Assembly: GCF_015207035.1 (NCBI RefSeq) | Contig: NZ_JADEXQ010000050.1 | Coordinates: 1 to 45,717 of the forward strand | Direction of reading: 5' to 3' | Length of the DNA: 45,717 nucleotides | Source: Romeriopsis navalis LEGE 11480 | GTDB lineage: Bacteria > Cyanobacteriota > Cyanobacteriia > Leptolyngbyales > Leptolyngbyaceae | In this document: positions 17,912-25,887 of the stretch, piece after piece | Layout: each line of letters starts with the position of its first letter | How positions within the stretch are numbered: position 1 is the stretch's first letter | Translations under genes and position numbers: made by a program | The notes under the pieces: generated by a model | The model's database searches: none | The model's input: only the letters and a program-made list of their open reading frames with translations | What the model was told of the DNA's origin: nothing

Positions 17912-18583
17912 TCAGGCTTCATCACTTAGTGAGTCTGGTTCGACAACTTGGCGATCGTTACGTTTAACCCAAGCGGAAACTGCCGCGATTGCGAGTACGC
18001 CCACAACTGAAGCCCCAAGCAACAGCTTTTCACCACTGATTAACCCCGCTCCAGCGGCAACGATCGGGGGTTTGGAAATCGTGACACTCAGAGCCAGCGC
18101 ACTGAGAAACTTGCGGGCGGGCATTTGGCTGAGACCAACGGCATAGCAAATATAGTCGAAAAAACCGGACATGAGCGCACCGGTCATTAGGAAGAAGTTG
18201 CCTTCAAGATATTTTTTGCTCCAGCGATCAAGCCGGCCCATGAAGTGCTCCCCCACGACTCGTTGTACAACGCCGCGCCCATAGCGACGGGCGATGAAGA
18301 AGTTGCCAGCACAAGCGAGAAAATCGGCGATGATGATGACGATCGTGCCTTGGACAAAGCCAAAAAGCGCACCGGAGAGCAAGGCATAGGCTGTACCAGG
18401 GAGAACGGGAATCGTGATGCTGGTGAGGCGGAGTAGCAAAATGACTATGGGTGCCCAGATGCCAAATTGTTTGATATTTTCACGAATCTGCTCCAGGCCA
18501 ACTTGATTGACAAAAACGATCGCCGCCGCAATCAGTCCGATGATTAAAACAAATTCAATGGCTTTGCGGAGTTTGGGCGACAT
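17912..18583 (-). CDS. TVP38/TMEM64 (VTT domain, DedA-like) membrane protein
   Basis: A 223-residue integral membrane protein. There are about five to six hydrophobic segments: near 8-28, 45-65, 70-105, 140-165 and 180-205. The VTT core is seen in PGTAYALLSGALFGFVQG followed by FFIARRYGR (F-x2-R-x-YGR), the conserved re-entrant region of the SNARE-associated/TVP38 family. Known relatives (DedA, TMEM41B, VMP1) act in lipid or undecaprenyl-phosphate transport. It is the second gene of a minus-strand pair, starting 41 bases after the BcsA-like gene stop. A link to lipid carrier recycling for glycan synthesis is inference only. Confidence 0.9.
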   Translation of the reverse strand: MSPKLRKAIEFVLIIGLIAAAIVFVNQVGLEQIRENIKQFGIWAPIVILLLRLTSITIPVLPGTAYALLSGALFGFVQGTIVIIIADFLACAGNFFIARRYGRGVVQRVVGEHFMGRLDRWSKKYLEGNFFLMTGALMSGFFDYICYAVGLSQMPARKFLSALALSVTISKPPIVAAGAGLISGEKLLLGASVVGVLAIAAVSAWVKRNDRQVVEPDSLSDEA

Positions 18584-18624
18584 GATGGGGAGGGAAAATC
18601 ACTAGGAGAATTTTACTGGATGAT

Positions 18625-20880
18625 CTAAACCTGACCAACGGCGATTGCCTTGCGACGCCGTTGGCGCACAAGAATCTGGGGGCGGAACAACACGTTAAGC
18701 AGTAACCACAGGGACTTAAATTCTCCTGGAGAGTTGTGGTGTTGCCATTGTCCGGGACGGCAGAAGAGGAGTTCAATCAGACGGCGATGTTGGGTCAGTG
18801 CCAGGGGCATGAATTGAAGCTGGATCGTGGGCGGCTGCGTTTCGCCGCACTGGGCGATCGCGATCGCGTCGATGTCTAGGTTAGCTTCAGGGATTTCGAG
18901 CCGTAGTGGCAAGGGCAGTTGTGCTGATATCGGCGGAAATTCACCTTGGGTTAAGTGAATACGGCAGCCCAATTCAGAAATCATACTGGTTGTGCCCCAA
19001 TAGATCTGATGGTTCAGCGTGAGTTTGGCCACGCGGCGGAGGGCGAAATATTCGTGGGGATCGGGTCGCGGGACATCCACCAAAATCATCAGGGCAATAC
19101 CGATCATTGCCAGGTTATAGGCACTCCAGATCCAGCCAAGATCCAACCCTTGTACGTGGGTAATCGCGGCATCAACGTTCTGGATATTCGCTTGATAGAG
19201 ACACATGCCAAGGGTATGCCAGAGGCTATAGGCATTCAGGGTAAAGAGAAGAATTAAGGGCCAGGCCAGATGCCAGTTGAAAATGAATTGATTGCTGGAG
19301 GTGCCTTTGGGCGTTACCTGAAACCCTTTGGAAAAGGGCTGGAGCAGGGCTTGAAATACCGTGACAAGGAGTGGGAAGAGCAGAACTAATGAGTAGATAT
19401 CAGATAAGAAGGCCGATCGCGAGCGGCCATTTAACCAGGCAAAAACAGTCAGCTGGGTGAGATAAAAGGGAATAAAGAAATAGAGTAGCTCAGCGCCGTT
19501 TGTTTTAATCGGCACAATGCCCCAAAAAGCGTAGGCCAAAGGCATCAGCAGAAAATAGGCACGGGAGAATGTCGTAAACCAATGCAAAATTCCTTCAAAA
19601 TGGCCCAGGCGTTGTATCCAGGTGAGGCCAGGAATCGTCAGAGGATTTGTTTTGATAAAGAATGCTTGGAGCGTACCGCGCGCCCAGCGGAGTCGCTGAA
19701 CCGCATGGGCCGCAATATTTTCCGCGGCTAAACCGGCACTAAGTTTTTCGTTGAGGTAGACGACGCGGTAGCCTTGGGCCGCAAGATTAATCGCGGTGAA
19801 ATAGTCTTCGCTGAGGGAATCGGTGACAAACCCACCGGTGGCTTCGATCGCGCTGCGGCGCAGGACAAAGGATGTCCCCGCACAAACCACACTACCAGCG
19901 GCGTCACGCATAGGCTGAATTTGGCGATAGAAGACTTCTTCTTCGGGGGTGAGAATATTTTCTAAGCCGAGGTTACGGGCGATCGGGTCAGGGTTATAGA
20001 ACGACTGAGGGGTCTGAACCAAGGCGATTTCCGGATCTTGGAAGAAGCCCACGGTGCGCTGGAGGAAGTTGCGGGTAGGGATAAAGTCGGCATCGAAACA
20101 AGTAATGAGTTCACCCTGGGTCTGGGCGATCGCGTGGTTCAGATTGCCGGCCTTGGCATGGCGATTATCCGGTCGGGTAATATAGGCGCAACCCAGTTCG
20201 GCTGCAAGGGCTTGGATTTCGGGGCGACGGGTGTCGTCGAGCAGGTGAATTTGGTAATTCGGATAGTCCATTGCCTGTGCCCCGATGACTGTGCGGCGCA
20301 GGATGAACGCAGGTTCATCGTAGGTGGGGATGAGCACGTCAATACTCGGTTGGTAGTGCCCAGCAGCGACATCCAGGGCAAGTTGATCGGCTTGATGACG
20401 GCGATCGCGCACTTTAAATAATAGAAAAAGCTGGATGGAACTACTGGCGAGACCCAGCAATTCGGCCGCAAATAGGCCCAGACTGAGTGTGCTCGATAAT
20501 ACGTCGTCAAGGTTGAGGGTAAACGTGCGCCAAATCAGGTAACGCACAATCAGAATTAGCATGAGTGCCACGACGATGCGTCGCGACCAGGTTTGCGGCT
20601 GTGGTGAGAAAATCCGCGTGATCAGCCAAGTGCTGATAAACAAAATCACGGTGGGGGCGATGAGATAATGCCCGGCGAGCATGGGCGCTGACACCAAGGG
20701 AGCGAACAGGCGCGTAAATTGATGCACGATCGCCGCTAGTTCTCCTTGTTGTGCCCAAGTGGCTAATTCAATCCCGAGGAATAGGAGTGTACTGCCGAGC
20801 AAGAGCAACAGGGGGAGACGAACACGCACTGGACTCGGAGAGACGATTTGTGGCTTTGCAGGAGGAGGCGCATCTAGCAT
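18625..20880 (-). CDS. Cellulose synthase-like GT2 processive glycosyltransferase (BcsA-like)
   Basis: A 751-residue membrane synthase that should polymerise and extrude a beta-glycan. Two to four N-terminal helices (about 20-145) precede the GT-A domain (about 160-400). The domain carries LIPTYDEP, LLDDTRRPE, the DAD metal motif in CFDADFIPT, the catalytic base in SEDYFT and the product-binding QRLRWARG (QxxRW). Further helices (about 400-580) lead to a C-terminal PilZ-like region (about 610-700). There the canonical RxxxR reads RRVAK and D/NxSxxG reads MISELG, so c-di-GMP binding may be weak or lost. ATG 20880 is used instead of an in-frame TTG at 20889. No BcsB or cellulase gene is adjacent. 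The product could be cellulose or another beta-glucan. Confidence 0.9.
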   Translation of the reverse strand: MLDAPPPAKPQIVSPSPVRVRLPLLLLLGSTLLFLGIELATWAQQGELAAIVHQFTRLFAPLVSAPMLAGHYLIAPTVILFISTWLITRIFSPQPQTWSRRIVVALMLILIVRYLIWRTFTLNLDDVLSSTLSLGLFAAELLGLASSSIQLFLLFKVRDRRHQADQLALDVAAGHYQPSIDVLIPTYDEPAFILRRTVIGAQAMDYPNYQIHLLDDTRRPEIQALAAELGCAYITRPDNRHAKAGNLNHAIAQTQGELITCFDADFIPTRNFLQRTVGFFQDPEIALVQTPQSFYNPDPIARNLGLENILTPEEEVFYRQIQPMRDAAGSVVCAGTSFVLRRSAIEATGGFVTDSLSEDYFTAINLAAQGYRVVYLNEKLSAGLAAENIAAHAVQRLRWARGTLQAFFIKTNPLTIPGLTWIQRLGHFEGILHWFTTFSRAYFLLMPLAYAFWGIVPIKTNGAELLYFFIPFYLTQLTVFAWLNGRSRSAFLSDIYSLVLLFPLLVTVFQALLQPFSKGFQVTPKGTSSNQFIFNWHLAWPLILLFTLNAYSLWHTLGMCLYQANIQNVDAAITHVQGLDLGWIWSAYNLAMIGIALMILVDVPRPDPHEYFALRRVAKLTLNHQIYWGTTSMISELGCRIHLTQGEFPPISAQLPLPLRLEIPEANLDIDAIAIAQCGETQPPTIQLQFMPLALTQHRRLIELLFCRPGQWQHHNSPGEFKSLWLLLNVLFRPQILVRQRRRKAIAVGQV

Positions 20881-21117
20881 ATATGTCAATATTGCGAGGA
20901 AAACGAGTGACTGTAGTACAAGTCCAAACCGAAAATGGTTTGCTTCAGAGCGGAATATGCAGTGACCGCGGAATTATCGAGAAATTTGCTTGATATTAAA
21001 ACCGATTGGCTAGGAGGACTGTAACTTTAACAACGTGCTTCGTTCGTTCCGCATCATCTAGAACGTGATTAACGGCTGCAACCAAGCCTTAACTGCCCAA
21101 ATTTGGAGAATTGATCA

Positions 21118-21933
21118 ATGCAACGCCGAAATTTACTACTTACTACTCTAACTGCAACCTTCGCGATTGGGATGACCGTCGTGCCGGAGCTGCAGATGCG
21201 TCCAGCGATGGCTGAAGCTGGTGCTACTCCATCCACGCCCATTGCTCGCAAGATCGCAACGACAAAAGCGTTGGCGAGTGGCAGTTTTGTGGGGGCAGAA
21301 CATCCCACGGCGGGGGGCGTCAAAATTGTGATGGATGGTGGCCAGCGTTACCTGGAGTTTGACAGCAAATTTAAGAGCGATAATGGCCCAGATTTGTTTG
21401 TATTGCTACATCGGCAGGCTTCACCAAAACGATATCAGGCGAACGACTATGTCAGCTTGGGGCGTCTCCAAAAGGTTAAGGGTAAGCAGCGCTATGCGAT
21501 TCCAGCCGGTGTGAAACTAGAAGATTTCAACTCGGTTGTGGTCTGGTGCCGTGAGTTTAATGCGACGTTTGGCTTTGCGGCTCTGAGTAATATTGCGCCA
21601 AAGGTAAAAACGTTGAGTAGTGGTGCATTTGTGGCATCAGAACATCCCACTAGCGGCATGGCAACAGTCGTGCAGCACGATGGAAAGCAGTATCTCAAGT
21701 TTGACAACAAATTTAAGAGCGATAATGGCCCGGATCTCTTTGTCCTGCTGCACCGCCAGGCATCCCCGAAGCAGTATCGAGCCAGTGATTATGTGAGCCT
21801 TGGACGCCTTAAGAATGTGGCTGGAGAGCAGGTATATGAAATTCCTGAGGGCATCGATGTCTCAGTATTTAAGTCGGCAGTGATTTGGTGTCGCCAATTC
21901 AATGCCACGTTTGGCTTTGCACCGCTGAGCTAG
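21118..21933 (+). CDS. Secreted protein with two tandem DM13 domains
   Basis: A 271-residue exported protein. Residues 1-32 form a signal peptide with a twin-arginine-like start (MQRRNLLLTTLTATFAIG). Two DM13 domains follow at about 50-160 and 165-271. Both contain the conserved DNGPDLFVLLH, YVSLGRL and VVWCREFNATFGFA-type segments, the cysteine being the proposed redox residue of DM13. The two copies share long identical stretches, so the duplication is internal and fairly recent or under strong constraint. DM13 is predicted to transfer electrons or bind a redox cofactor, often at the cell surface. GGAG lies 9 bases before the ATG. The divergent 237-base gap upstream (20881-21117) shows no clear promoter. 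Confidence 0.9.
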   Translation: MQRRNLLLTTLTATFAIGMTVVPELQMRPAMAEAGATPSTPIARKIATTKALASGSFVGAEHPTAGGVKIVMDGGQRYLEFDSKFKSDNGPDLFVLLHRQASPKRYQANDYVSLGRLQKVKGKQRYAIPAGVKLEDFNSVVVWCREFNATFGFAALSNIAPKVKTLSSGAFVASEHPTSGMATVVQHDGKQYLKFDNKFKSDNGPDLFVLLHRQASPKQYRASDYVSLGRLKNVAGEQVYEIPEGIDVSVFKSAVIWCRQFNATFGFAPLS

Positions 21934-21939
21934 GTAGTG

Positions 21940-22048
21940 GCGGGATCTGGAGTGGGAAAACCTGTCACGGTTTACCTCGTAATATGTGAATTTCGTGAGG
22001 TTTGCGGCTTGTAAAGCTTTCGATCGTGACAGATAGTTCAACTCCCGC
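21940..22048 (+). ncRNA. Possible structured RNA between the DM13 and DUF4079 genes
   Basis: Nested complementary segments can be drawn by eye. GCGGGA (21940-21945) pairs with TCCCGC (22043-22048). CTGTCACG (21962-21969) pairs with CGTGACAG (22025-22032). Within these, ACCTC (21974-21978) pairs with GAGGT (21997-22001) and GCTT (22007-22010) with AAGC (22014-22017). Together they form a three-way junction on a two-part stem. A further hairpin, CATCG-GTGC-CGATG, is at 22083-22096. It could be a 5' leader element of the DUF4079 gene or a small RNA. It does not match a tRNA, and no known riboswitch class was recognised. Long spacers make chance pairing possible. Confidence 0.3.
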
Positions 22049-22161
22049 AATAGGCTAAAACTTTTGTAGGACTTGGGCTGGCCATCGGTGCCGATGCTTT
22101 TGGGGTAATACCCGCCTGATCCCCACAAACTGTAAATTCATTCGCCATCGACTTTAAAATT

Positions 22162-22872
22162 ATGACTTTTGCTGATTGGCTCCGTCTGGTTCATCCGATT
22201 TTGGCTGTGGTCGTTGTTTATCCACTCATTGGAATTGTTGTCCGTTATGCCTGGCAAACCCGCCAGCGGCGACTTGAAGCGAAAGCCAAAATCAAAAGTA
22301 AGATTCCCCCAACGGCAGGGGCAGAGCATGTGAATATTGGTCGCTGGCTGACGGGCTCGGTGACGGGGCTATCGTTGCTAGGATTAGCCCATCCAATTTT
22401 CAAGACGATTGTCAAGAAGCAGGTCTGGGCCGCGAATCCCGGTCAGGTTATCTTCATTGTATTGATGTTTGCGGCGACGATCGCTTCTCTGGTATTTCTC
22501 TACCGGGCCAAGACCAAGGGCTGGCGTGTCACTTTCACGACATTGACGAGTGCGGGCTTGATTATCTTAGGTTTGCAGGACGGGGTCTTTCGCCGAACGG
22601 ATGAGTGGTTTTTCTCACACTATTACTACGGGCTGACCGCCGCGATTCTGATGGTGATATCTTTAGCGATTTTGCCGGAAATTTACCGCCAAATGACTTG
22701 GCGTAAGGTGCATATTGGCCTAAATATCATTGCGCTACTGTTGTTTCTGGGGCAGGGTGTGACCGGCGCGCGCGATTTGCTGGAAATTCCTTTGAGCTGG
22801 CAGGAACCAACGGTATTTAGCTGTGACTTTGCAAACAAAGTTTGTGGGGCACCGCCAAGCATCCCTAACTAG
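22162..22872 (+). CDS. DUF4079 family membrane protein
   Basis: A 236-residue integral membrane protein of DUF4079, a family largely confined to cyanobacteria and plastid-bearing lineages and of unknown function. Hydrophobic segments lie at about 8-30, 65-85, 93-115, 122-142, 155-175 and 185-203. Conserved histidines occur in the first segment (LVHPILAV) and in SHYYYGL and KVHIGLN, a pattern reminiscent of cytochrome b561-like haem ligation, which is only a suggestion. No ribosome binding site is evident. A strong hairpin follows the stop by 27 bases. Proximity to the DM13 protein is compatible with a redox theme but does not prove it. Confidence 0.87.
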   Translation: MTFADWLRLVHPILAVVVVYPLIGIVVRYAWQTRQRRLEAKAKIKSKIPPTAGAEHVNIGRWLTGSVTGLSLLGLAHPIFKTIVKKQVWAANPGQVIFIVLMFAATIASLVFLYRAKTKGWRVTFTTLTSAGLIILGLQDGVFRRTDEWFFSHYYYGLTAAILMVISLAILPEIYRQMTWRKVHIGLNIIALLLFLGQGVTGARDLLEIPLSWQEPTVFSCDFANKVCGAPPSIPN

Positions 22873-22899
22873 ACGGGCCATAAAATTTGTCTGATTGAA

Positions 22900-22935
22900 A
22901 CATCGGGGGCGGCCAGTATTGGCCGCCCCCGATGT
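22900..22935 (+). terminator. Strong GC-rich hairpin after the DUF4079 gene
   Basis: Sixteen-base arms at 22900-22915 and 22920-22935 are perfectly complementary around the loop GTAT, with GGGGGCGGCC in the stem. It begins 27 bases after the DUF4079 stop and separates it from the polysaccharide block. The tail (CTTGGTG) is poor in T, as is common for cyanobacterial termination or mRNA-end hairpins. Confidence 0.75.
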
Positions 22936-23094
22936 CTTGGTGTATACGATCACCGATTAATCTTCCGTCCGAACTTATACGCGATCGCAGGCCGAGGGGT
23001 GCTGATCACAGATGTAATGGTAGACAATTGCGGATCAAAATTGAGCTATTAGAAATCTCGATCGGCGCGATTGATTCGTCGCTTAGCCCTCAAC

Positions 23095-24030
23095 ATGCAA
23101 CCTATAATCAGTGTGATTATCTGTACGTACAACCCGCGTGCAGATTACTTCAAACAGGTCCTGAATGAATTAGCTTGTCAGTCGTTGCCACTCGCAGCCT
23201 GGGAGCTGTTGGTGATTGACAATGCTAGCAAACTTGCCGTTGAATCAGCGTGGAGCCTCGATTGGCATCCCCAGGGACGGATTATTCGAGAGGAAACAGC
23301 GGGCCTGACGGCGGCACGTTTACGTGGACATCAAGAAGCACAAGGTGAGATTTTAGTTTTTGTTGATGATGACAACTTACTGAATCACGAGTATTTAGCG
23401 GATGTGCAACGAATATTTCAGCAGCATCCGCAGCTCGGGGCGATTGGGGGACGATCCAAACCACGATTTGAGACGGCTCCGGAACCGTGGATGGCGGAGT
23501 TCTATAAGGTATTGGCACTGCGCGACTTTGGCCCTGAAGCCCAAATAAGTGAGCGATATGCAACGGGAGAGACGATCGAATATCCCGATTTTGCACCCGC
23601 TGGGATTGGCTTAGGAATTCGACGGGATGTGTTTGGGGCTTATGTTGAGCATATGCAACATGATGCTGCACGACTGGCGTTAGGCCGTACAGGCAAAAAA
23701 TTAACCTCCGGCGAGGATAACGATATTGTCCTCACGGTGATGAGCCAAGGATGGCAGATTGGTTATTTCCCCAGCTTAGAAGTGATTCATCTGATTTCCG
23801 CCGATCGGCTCGAGCGGGATTATTTAGCCCGACTGAATGAGGCAGCGACCCGATCGTGGGTGCAAGTGCTCGGCATGCACAACTTACAAGTTTGGTCACC
23901 GATCGCCCCTTGGACAGTGCTGCCGCGCAAAATCAAAGCATTTTTTACCTATGGGGCATGGCGTAATGCGGCGGCGTATGTCCGGTGGCGGGGTGCCTGT
24001 GGTCTATATGAAGCCTTAGCAAGTACATAG
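23095..24030 (+). CDS. GT2 family glycosyltransferase
   Basis: A 311-residue GT-A enzyme. It begins ISVIICTYNPR (5-15), has the first aspartate in LVIDNAS (about 40-45), the DxD-type metal site in FVDDDN (91-93) and the acidic base region in TSGEDNDIV at about 210. This is the sequence type of the rhamnosyl/galactosyl GT2 enzymes that elongate surface glycans. ATG 23095 fits the family start; an in-frame TTG at 23071 would add eight non-conserved residues. It is the first gene of the plus-strand glycan block, after the 22900-22935 hairpin. The sugar is unknown. Confidence 0.92.
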   Translation: MQPIISVIICTYNPRADYFKQVLNELACQSLPLAAWELLVIDNASKLAVESAWSLDWHPQGRIIREETAGLTAARLRGHQEAQGEILVFVDDDNLLNHEYLADVQRIFQQHPQLGAIGGRSKPRFETAPEPWMAEFYKVLALRDFGPEAQISERYATGETIEYPDFAPAGIGLGIRRDVFGAYVEHMQHDAARLALGRTGKKLTSGEDNDIVLTVMSQGWQIGYFPSLEVIHLISADRLERDYLARLNEAATRSWVQVLGMHNLQVWSPIAPWTVLPRKIKAFFTYGAWRNAAAYVRWRGACGLYEALAST

Positions 24031-24081
24031 CAAAACCCGACTTATCCAAGCGATACCATTGCTCACTTTTTGGAAATTATT

Positions 24082-25053
24082 ATGTACGCTTTGAATCAAA
24101 TGTATGGCCTGGCTCGGGCAATGCGACTCGGGCAGTTAGTTTACTGGGGATACCACGCGCCCAAAGGGATGATTCAGAAAACCTTGAAGCGCGGTGTCAT
24201 CAACCGGGCCGCAGATCAAAAAGCCCAACGTCAGATGGAAGCCGCAGCGGACAAGTTACCGAGACTAGAACCGAGTGAAAACCCGAAAAAAATCTATTTT
24301 CTCAGTGGTCGAAAATTTTGGTATCAAACTTGTTTTTGCGCCTATTCGCTTGTGCAACAGTCCGGGACTTATTTCCGACCTGTGATTTATGACGATGGCA
24401 GTCTTAGTCAAACGTATCAAGCCAAGATTAAACGGATCTTTCCCGATGCCGAAATCATTAGCCATGAAGTAACCGAAGCCAAGTTGGATGAGTTTTTGCC
24501 CAGTCAGCAGTTTCCAACTTTACGATCGCGCCGACTGGAGTATTTTAACCTGCGCAAGCTGACGGATATTCATGTCAATGATGCGGGTTGGAAGTTAGTC
24601 TTAGACTCCGATATGCTGTTCTTTCGGCGGCCTGATTTTCTGGTCAATTGGCTAGAAGCGCCCCAGCAGCCCTGCTATATGGTGGATGTTGAAACGGCTT
24701 ATGGCTACTCCGATAAGCTGATGCGTGAGTTAGCGGGTGCGAAGATTCCTGAGGCGATCAATGTGGGCATCTGCGGGTTACAAAGTGATGCGATTGATTG
24801 GGCCGAATTAGAGTATTGGTGCAAGACGATGATTGAGTCAGAGGGCACAAATTACTACCAAGAACAGGCAATGGCCGCCATGCTAATGGCGCGGGCTGAC
24901 AGTCAGGTGGCACCGAAGCAAGATTATATTTTGATGCCGGGTCAGGGAGAAGCACGCAATCCGCAGGGCGTTATGCATCACTATGTTGCCGATTCAAAAC
25001 CCTGGTATTTCCACTATGGCTGGAAGCATATAGCGGGTGAGGGAATGACATAA
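24082..25053 (+). CDS. Probable GT-A fold glycosyltransferase, family not assigned
   Basis: A 323-residue protein. The region after residue 70 looks like a nucleotide-sugar transferase: IYFLSGRKFWYQTCF, a VIYDDGSL element like the start of a GT-A fold, and LVLDSDMLFFRRP with a DxD metal motif at about 175-177. A QEQ segment and a C-terminal HYGWKH histidine could complete the active site. The first 65 residues are basic and not conserved in known GTs, perhaps an amphipathic membrane anchor. ATG 24082 is used; TTG 24070 is in frame. Its stop overlaps the next start by one base (TAATG), so translation is coupled. Function is inferred from the motif and context. Confidence 0.75.
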   Translation: MYALNQMYGLARAMRLGQLVYWGYHAPKGMIQKTLKRGVINRAADQKAQRQMEAAADKLPRLEPSENPKKIYFLSGRKFWYQTCFCAYSLVQQSGTYFRPVIYDDGSLSQTYQAKIKRIFPDAEIISHEVTEAKLDEFLPSQQFPTLRSRRLEYFNLRKLTDIHVNDAGWKLVLDSDMLFFRRPDFLVNWLEAPQQPCYMVDVETAYGYSDKLMRELAGAKIPEAINVGICGLQSDAIDWAELEYWCKTMIESEGTNYYQEQAMAAMLMARADSQVAPKQDYILMPGQGEARNPQGVMHHYVADSKPWYFHYGWKHIAGEGMT

Positions 25054-25859
25054 TGCAGGCTTCAAATCAGATTGTTCGCGGACTTTGGGTCGGTTCAGAA
25101 CTCTCGATCATGGAGCAGTTATCAATTCGGTCGTTTCTCGCGAATGGGCATCACTATCAGCTCTATGTCTATGAGGATGTTAAAAACATACCGCCGGGTA
25201 CACAGGTGATGGATGCAAATTGCATCTTACCGATTGAACGGGTGTTCACCTATCAACATGGGGCGGAAAAGGGGAGTTATTCGGGTTTTGCCGATGAGTT
25301 CCGTTTACATTTGCTATCTCAGAAAGGTGGATGGTGGGCGGATCTTGATGTTGTTTGCTTAAAACCCTTTGACTTTCGATCGGCCTATGTCATTGCTTCA
25401 AGTTATGAAGGCCAGTGGGGCAGTCCAGCGATTAACTGTGTGATGAAAATGCCAGCGAAAAGCTGTCTTGCATCATATTTATGCCGAGAAGCACAACGGT
25501 ATGACCCGCAGCAAATTCGGTTTACCGAAACGGGCCCACGCTTGTTACAAAAGGCGATTGAGCGTTTGGAACTGCATTCAACGGTCGTTGACCATGAAAC
25601 ATTTTGTGCGATTTCATGGCGATCGGTCCGGCAAAAAATCGTCTATGACGAGTCAAATACATTAGTTTTGCGGGCAACGCATTGGGCCAAGGATTATGTC
25701 CGATCAATACTCAAACCAGAAATGAGTGTCGATCGGCTGCGGGGAAATGCCTACGCTATTCATCTCTGGAGTGAAATCTGGCGACGAGAGCAGTTAGATA
25801 AAAATGGCACTTACCACCCAACTTGTCTCTATGAACGCTTAAAAAATCGGTACCTTTAG
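25053..25859 (+). CDS. Glycosyltransferase of the DXD sugar-transferase/capsule synthesis type
   Basis: A 268-residue GT-A enzyme resembling the Gly_transf_sug and A4GALT/Caps_synth families (GT32-like). The hallmark SGFADEFRLHLLSQKGGWW precedes DLD (97-99) and VVCLKP, the metal and nucleotide-sugar site. The late motif IHLWSEIWRR resembles the HLWN-type end of alpha-1,4-glycosyltransferases. It overlaps the preceding gene by one base. It would add a hexose or N-acetylhexosamine to the glycan at the cytosolic membrane face; the sugar cannot be stated. Confidence 0.85.
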   Translation: MQASNQIVRGLWVGSELSIMEQLSIRSFLANGHHYQLYVYEDVKNIPPGTQVMDANCILPIERVFTYQHGAEKGSYSGFADEFRLHLLSQKGGWWADLDVVCLKPFDFRSAYVIASSYEGQWGSPAINCVMKMPAKSCLASYLCREAQRYDPQQIRFTETGPRLLQKAIERLELHSTVVDHETFCAISWRSVRQKIVYDESNTLVLRATHWAKDYVRSILKPEMSVDRLRGNAYAIHLWSEIWRREQLDKNGTYHPTCLYERLKNRYL

Positions 25860-25887
25860 CCAATTGTTATCCCATTGAACCCCGACT

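Noticed and set aside
21934-22161. tRNA or 6S RNA in the gap
   Set aside because: A GTTCAA segment and an acceptor-like GCGGGA/TCCCGC pair were considered, but the spacing (about 110 bases) and lack of D and T stems exclude a tRNA, and the layout is not the long single hairpin of 6S RNA.
23071-23094. Upstream TTG start for the first GT2 gene
   Set aside because: The GT2 fold begins right after ATG 23095, and the extra eight residues have no counterpart in the family.
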